DNA of 17,377 nt from Desulfobacteraceae bacterium (lineage in GTDB: Bacteria; Desulfobacterota; DSM-4660; Desulfatiglandales; Desulfatiglandaceae). Position numbers and translations under genes: made by a program. This document shows, piece after piece, positions 14,472 through 17,377 of this stretch; positions within the stretch are counted from its first letter, which is position 1; each line of letters begins with the position of its first letter. The notes under the pieces were generated by a model. That model saw nothing but the letters and a program-made list of their open reading frames with translations, ran no database searches and was not told where the DNA came from. The DNA lies in contig CP070700.1 in the NCBI GenBank assembly GCA_020349865.1, forward strand, positions 4,175,656 through 4,193,032. Reading direction: 5' to 3'.

Positions 14472-15116
14472 TTACTGACCGCTACCCTGAGAGACTAAGA
14501 GCTTTTGACCCGGGTAGATGACCTGTTTTGGACGCAAGTTGTTGAGACGACGTAAATCATCTACAGAGACGCCATATTTTCGGGCGATCCCGTAGAGGCT
14601 ATCCCCGGCACGGACGATATGGTACTGTCTTTTGGCCTCAGGGCCCCCTTTTTCCTTAACAACACCCTGGGCTTCGATTTTGGCAGCAACCGGGGCTTGT
14701 CTTTTCCGCAGCGTTTCAACTTCCTGGAAGAGCCTATCAAGCCGTTCTGCTAAGGATTGTCTGGATCTATCCGTTCTTGCAATTGATTGCTGAAGCGCTT
14801 GTTCCTCTTTCTCAAGACGGGCAATTCTTTCATACATCCCCTCGAGACGCTGTAATCTTTCCTCAATCTGATCAAGACCGGCCTGGATGGAGGTTGGTTT
14901 CTCTGTAGCCACTTCGTTGCCGCCGCCAAATAACAGAGCGACAATGACAATCAAAAGGAGAATGACCCCGCTCCAAAGAACCAGGATTTTGGCTTGGGAT
15001 TTGGAATCAGGCGGTTTTTTGCGGCGTTCTACATTTTCATTGTTAGCTGCATATTCAAGGTCATCTGCGATTTCTTCCATGAGATCTTTCATTTCTTTTT
15101 CAGGGCTATCGTCCAT
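14472..15116 (-). CDS. Membrane-anchored coiled-coil LysM protein
   Basis: This 214-residue bitopic protein has an acidic cytoplasmic N-terminus (1-42) and one transmembrane helix (about 43-63, ILVLWSGVILLLIVIVALLF). A long coiled coil follows (about 77-140), then a linker and a C-terminal LysM domain (about 165-209, YHIVRAGDSLYGIARKYGVS then DLRRLNNL and YPGQKLLV). LysM domains bind peptidoglycan, so the protein probably tethers the inner membrane to the cell wall or positions a cell-wall factor in the periplasm. No catalytic domain is present. AAGGAG six bases before the ATG fixes the start. The gene is divergent from the thymidylate-synthase homologue, with 135 AT-rich bases between them. 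It is a single-gene unit as far as can be seen. Confidence 0.88.
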   Translation of the reverse strand: MDDSPEKEMKDLMEEIADDLEYAANNENVERRKKPPDSKSQAKILVLWSGVILLLIVIVALLFGGGNEVATEKPTSIQAGLDQIEERLQRLEGMYERIARLEKEEQALQQSIARTDRSRQSLAERLDRLFQEVETLRKRQAPVAAKIEAQGVVKEKGGPEAKRQYHIVRAGDSLYGIARKYGVSVDDLRRLNNLRPKQVIYPGQKLLVSQGSGQ

Positions 15117-15251
15117 CAGTTTCTCCTTAAATGTTCCAACTTTCTGATTGACAAACTATACTATTACTTGCGAAATTTAAACGCTTATTTCACTTATAAT
15201 CTCATATCTAAATCTGATATTAAATAAAAGGACTTTTTTCCGAGGAGATTC

Positions 15252-15947
15252 ATGGAACTTGAATTTATTGAAGCGCGGGACTTGCCTGATGCATGGTTCC
15301 AGTGCGTTTACAGATTGCTTGAGGCGGGTCGTGAATACGTCATAGACAGAGGCAGCTATGAGGGTCAAAAGCGTCTTGAGTTTGATTATGTGACCGTTCA
15401 TATTAGCTATCCAGATGTGCGGCCCCTTTTGCCGGATATTCCCCCCTCTCTTGGGATCCCGAATCCTGTGGCGGACGGGTATCTGGAAGAATATCTTCCC
15501 TATCTCATGACCTCGGTTAAACAGCCAGGTGAAGACTACACTTACGGCTCATACCTTGAGCCCCAGATTGCCGAGGTCATTCGCATGTACAAGGAGGATG
15601 GTTATGAAACAAATCAGGCATACATGACCGTAGGTGAGCCACAGGCCATATATCTGAACGACCCTCCATGCCTCCGGGGAATTGATACCCGTATTAAGGA
15701 GAATAGGCTCCATTTTATTGTTTATTTCCGATCCTGGGATCTGTGGAACGGTTTCCCTGCAAACCTTGGTGCCATCCAACTCTTGAAGGAGTACATGGCT
15801 TCGAGCATTGGTGTAGCGGACGGGGAGATCATTGCCTCCAGCAAAGGGCTTCACCTGTACGATTACGTGTGGGACCTGGCAAAACTTCGAACCATGTGCG
15901 ACAATCCTTCGGCCCTGGCATCGGGCCAATGCCATGAAAAAAACTGA
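15252..15947 (+). CDS. thyA: Thymidylate synthase family protein (ThyA-like, short archaeal-type)
   Basis: This 231-residue protein matches the nucleotide-site half of ThyA: catalytic Cys140 in DPPCLR, Arg160-Ser161-x-Asp163 (RSWD), Asn171 in GFPANL, and His201/Tyr203 (LHLY). Each lies exactly six residues before the E. coli ThyA equivalent (Cys146, Arg166, Ser167, Asp169, Asn177, His207, Tyr209). The expected reaction is methylation of dUMP by methylene-tetrahydrofolate to dTMP. The length is that of archaeal-type homologues, not the 264-residue E. coli enzyme. The Arg-Arg pair (126/127 in E. coli) that grips phosphate from the partner subunit is not visible; the region reads YETNQAYM. A hydroxymethylase-like or altered substrate role is therefore possible. 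AGGAG at 15243-15247, four bases from the ATG, supports the start. Confidence 0.75.
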   Translation: MELEFIEARDLPDAWFQCVYRLLEAGREYVIDRGSYEGQKRLEFDYVTVHISYPDVRPLLPDIPPSLGIPNPVADGYLEEYLPYLMTSVKQPGEDYTYGSYLEPQIAEVIRMYKEDGYETNQAYMTVGEPQAIYLNDPPCLRGIDTRIKENRLHFIVYFRSWDLWNGFPANLGAIQLLKEYMASSIGVADGEIIASSKGLHLYDYVWDLAKLRTMCDNPSALASGQCHEKN

Positions 15948-15996
15948 TATTCTCTCGCCCGCTGCCTTTGATCGCTCTAGCCCACTGAGATATCAG
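15944..15996 (+). terminator. Possible hairpin at the end of the thymidylate-synthase gene
   Basis: CTGATATTCTC (15944-15954) overlaps the stop codon and pairs with GAGATATCAG (15987-15996) with one bulge. AGAAAAAACTTTTTA follows. The loop is long (32 bases) and the T-run is displaced, so this is only a weak terminator candidate. Confidence 0.3.
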
Positions 15997-16051
15997 AGAA
16001 AAAACTTTTTACTGGATTGACGGTAATAGTTCACCTATTAAAATGCCCTTA

Positions 16052-16368
16052 GACAGGATTACAGGATAAACAAGATTTTTTTGTCCTGTGCATCTATTAA
16101 TAAATCCTGCGCTAAAGTAATATTCATCTTTTGTAAAAATATAGGCAATTAAATCATAAATTGTGATTGACTCTTTCGGGAACGATCTCCTCTTGATCTG
16201 ATATAGCAAATATGGAGGGACTATGCCCCCGCACAGCCCTGGCTATAGTTGGCTGATTTCTTAAGATTTTATTATGTAAACAATCTAATAACAAATTTAA
16301 CTAAAACAGGATATGTATTTTGATTTACAAGATAAAACAAATCCAGTCCATCGTGTTAATCTTGTCAA
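16052..16368. repeat. Scattered ACAGGAT-type repeats in noncoding DNA
   Basis: ACAGGAT occurs at 16053-16059, 16061-16067 and 16306-16312. Related complementary pieces are TGTCCTGT and AATCCTG (about 16083-16109) and AATCTTGTC (about 16359-16367). These degenerate sets resemble intergenic ACAGGAT repeats common in some anaerobic bacteria. Within 15948-16622 I find no gene that I would support. An additional imperfect stem, TATAGC (16202-16207) with GCTATA (16242-16247), encloses a GC-rich centre. Confidence 0.5.
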
Positions 16369-16440
16369 AAAAAAGAAGGCTGAACTTCTACGATCTCCGC
16401 TTTCGATAGAATGGCCACGCCAGCGAGGTATCAAATTACC

Positions 16441-16466
16441 CGTCATTCCCACGCAGGCAGGAATCT
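16441..16466. repeat. REP-like palindromic unit
   Basis: CGTCATTCCCACGCAGGCAG followed by GAATCT is a close variant of the widespread REP-type sequence CGTCATTCCCGCGAAGGCGG followed by GAAT. ATTCC (16445-16449) pairs with GGAAT (16460-16464). The centre has decayed from full symmetry. Confidence 0.55.
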
Positions 16467-16526
16467 ATGAGGGTTGGCCAACCTCTAATTTGCCTCAACT
16501 TAGAGAACTCATAATCAATTGTTCTC

Positions 16527-16601
16527 TTGCGTTTTCAGTTAAATAGCTCTGGGCCCCTGTAGACAGTTTGAGAGACAAGAAAGTTTTGCGTTCTCAGTTA
16601 A
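16527..16601 (+). repeat. 16-bp direct repeat upstream of rlmN
   Basis: TTGCGTTTTCAGTTAA (16527-16542) recurs as TTGCGTTCTCAGTTAA (16586-16601) with one mismatch, 59 bases apart. The second copy ends 21 bases before the rlmN ATG. It could be a duplicated regulator site or the footprint of a small tandem duplication. Confidence 0.45.
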
Positions 16602-16622
16602 TTCGGTGAGAGATAATTATAG

Positions 16623-17377
16623 ATGAAGACTGAGCTCATAGGGCTGAATGCCCATGAAATTGAGGATTGGGCAGTAAACCTGGGCATTGATGCCTATCGG
16701 GGCCGGCAAATCTGCCAGTGGCTCTTTAAAAGACTTGTCTCCTCGTTTGAGGAGATGACCGATCTCCCCAAATCACTCCGTGTCCTTTTGAATGAAAAAG
16801 CAAATATCAGCCCTTTGGAAAAGATCGAGAACCAAGTCTCTGAAGACGGAACCCAGAAATCTCTTTTCAAATTAATGGATGGGCATTACATTGAATCGGT
16901 GCTCATCCCGGAAAGGGATCACTTCACCCTGTGCATTTCTTCGCAGGCAGGCTGCGCCATGGGCTGTCTTTTTTGTCTCACCGCAAAACAGGGACTCAAA
17001 AGGAACCTTACACCATCGGAAATCATCGATCAGGTCATTCAGGTGAGAAAATCCATGGATGATCCGGAACTAATGAGCAATATCGTGCTCATGGGCATGG
17101 GGGAACCGCTTGCCAATTATGACGCAGTTGTGAAGGCCGTTGGGATCTTGATTAGTGAAGATGGAATGAACTTTTCGCACCGAAAAGTGACTCTTTCAAC
17201 ATGTGGACTGGTGCCGCAGATAATAAGAGTGGGGCAGGATATTACAGTCAACTTGGCCGTGTCTTTAAATGCTGCGGATGACAAGACTCGAAGTTTGCTC
17301 ATGCCCATCAACAATAAATACCCTTTGAAGAGCCTGATTTCAGCATGCACGGATTTTCCCCTTCCAAACAGGCGGAT
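16623..17377 (+). CDS. rlmN: RlmN, dual-specificity 23S rRNA/tRNA adenine-C2 methyltransferase, 3' end cut by window edge
   Basis: This radical SAM enzyme methylates C2 of A2503 in 23S rRNA and A37 in tRNAs, through a methyl-Cys intermediate. The frame is open from 16623 to the window end, about 251 codons of a family norm near 350. Visible are the N-terminal accessory domain (YRGRQICQWLF and FEEMTDLPKSLR), the cluster motif CAMGCLFC followed by LTAKQGLKRNLTPSEI, the family motif VLMGMGEPLANYDAV, and the strand VTLSTCGLVPQI followed by LAVSLNAADDKTRSLLMPIN. The methylated C-terminal Cys lies beyond the window. The ATG at 16623 gives the standard N-terminus. GGTGAGAG lies around 16605-16612, so the Shine-Dalgarno is weak and rather distant. 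A one-mismatch direct repeat lies just upstream. Confidence 0.95.
   Translation, partial: MKTELIGLNAHEIEDWAVNLGIDAYRGRQICQWLFKRLVSSFEEMTDLPKSLRVLLNEKANISPLEKIENQVSEDGTQKSLFKLMDGHYIESVLIPERDHFTLCISSQAGCAMGCLFCLTAKQGLKRNLTPSEIIDQVIQVRKSMDDPELMSNIVLMGMGEPLANYDAVVKAVGILISEDGMNFSHRKVTLSTCGLVPQIIRVGQDITVNLAVSLNAADDKTRSLLMPINNKYPLKSLISACTDFPLPNRR

Noticed and set aside
16009..16209. 66-aa minus-strand frame
   Set aside because: It includes ACAGGAT-type repeat DNA, has no ribosome site and no recognisable motif.

Overview
This looks like a piece of chromosome from an anaerobic, probably Desulfobacterota-like (deltaproteobacterial) organism of moderate GC content. The assignment rests on gene content and on the style of the dispersed repeats (ATTGCGAGC-type and ACAGGAT-type elements), not on a marker gene, so it is an inference. 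Both window edges cut a gene: an integrase on the left and rlmN on the right.

Left end (1-1388): the right terminus of an integrated element. A tyrosine recombinase, open to the left edge, points toward a fragment matching the 3' half of a tRNA-Arg(TCT), from anticodon loop to CCA. This is a typical attR. The rest of the element and the reconstituted tRNA should lie to the left, outside the window.

Metabolic and housekeeping block (1389-6363): a bacterial bifunctional 6-phosphofructo-2-kinase/fructose-2,6-bisphosphatase (minus strand) is divergent from a BAX-inhibitor-1 family membrane protein. A PflX-like radical SAM protein follows, joined by a one-base stop/start overlap to a PP1-like metallophosphatase. 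A class I fructose-1,6-bisphosphatase converges on that pair. The F2,6BP enzyme and FBPase 2.7 kb apart are the most intriguing metabolic pairing here: fructose-2,6-bisphosphate is a classical eukaryotic regulator of FBPase and phosphofructokinase.

Middle (6364-9334): a 220-bp MITE-like repeat holding two interleaved 32-bp inverted repeats, then a minus-strand run of a stand-alone receiver-domain protein, an AI-2E/PerM-family permease and a 52-aa protein. About 800 bp of noncoding DNA follows, with a terminator, a roughly 200-bp inverted-repeat element and an operator-like palindrome.

Right half (9335-17377): rmuC, a small conserved-looking protein with a CxxC motif, a second PflA-like radical SAM protein, an HDOD-GGDEF signalling gene broken by an in-frame amber codon, a second MITE-like locus, a membrane-anchored LysM protein, a divergent thymidylate-synthase-family gene, a repeat-rich noncoding stretch and the 5' two-thirds of rlmN.

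I see no CRISPR array, rRNA, intact tRNA or complete insertion sequence. I do not see one multi-gene undescribed system. The best leads are the F2,6BP/FBPase pairing, the two repeat loci that share an A-B-A'-B' topology, the structured leader ahead of the radical SAM gene, and the thymidylate-synthase homologue without a visible Arg-Arg pair.
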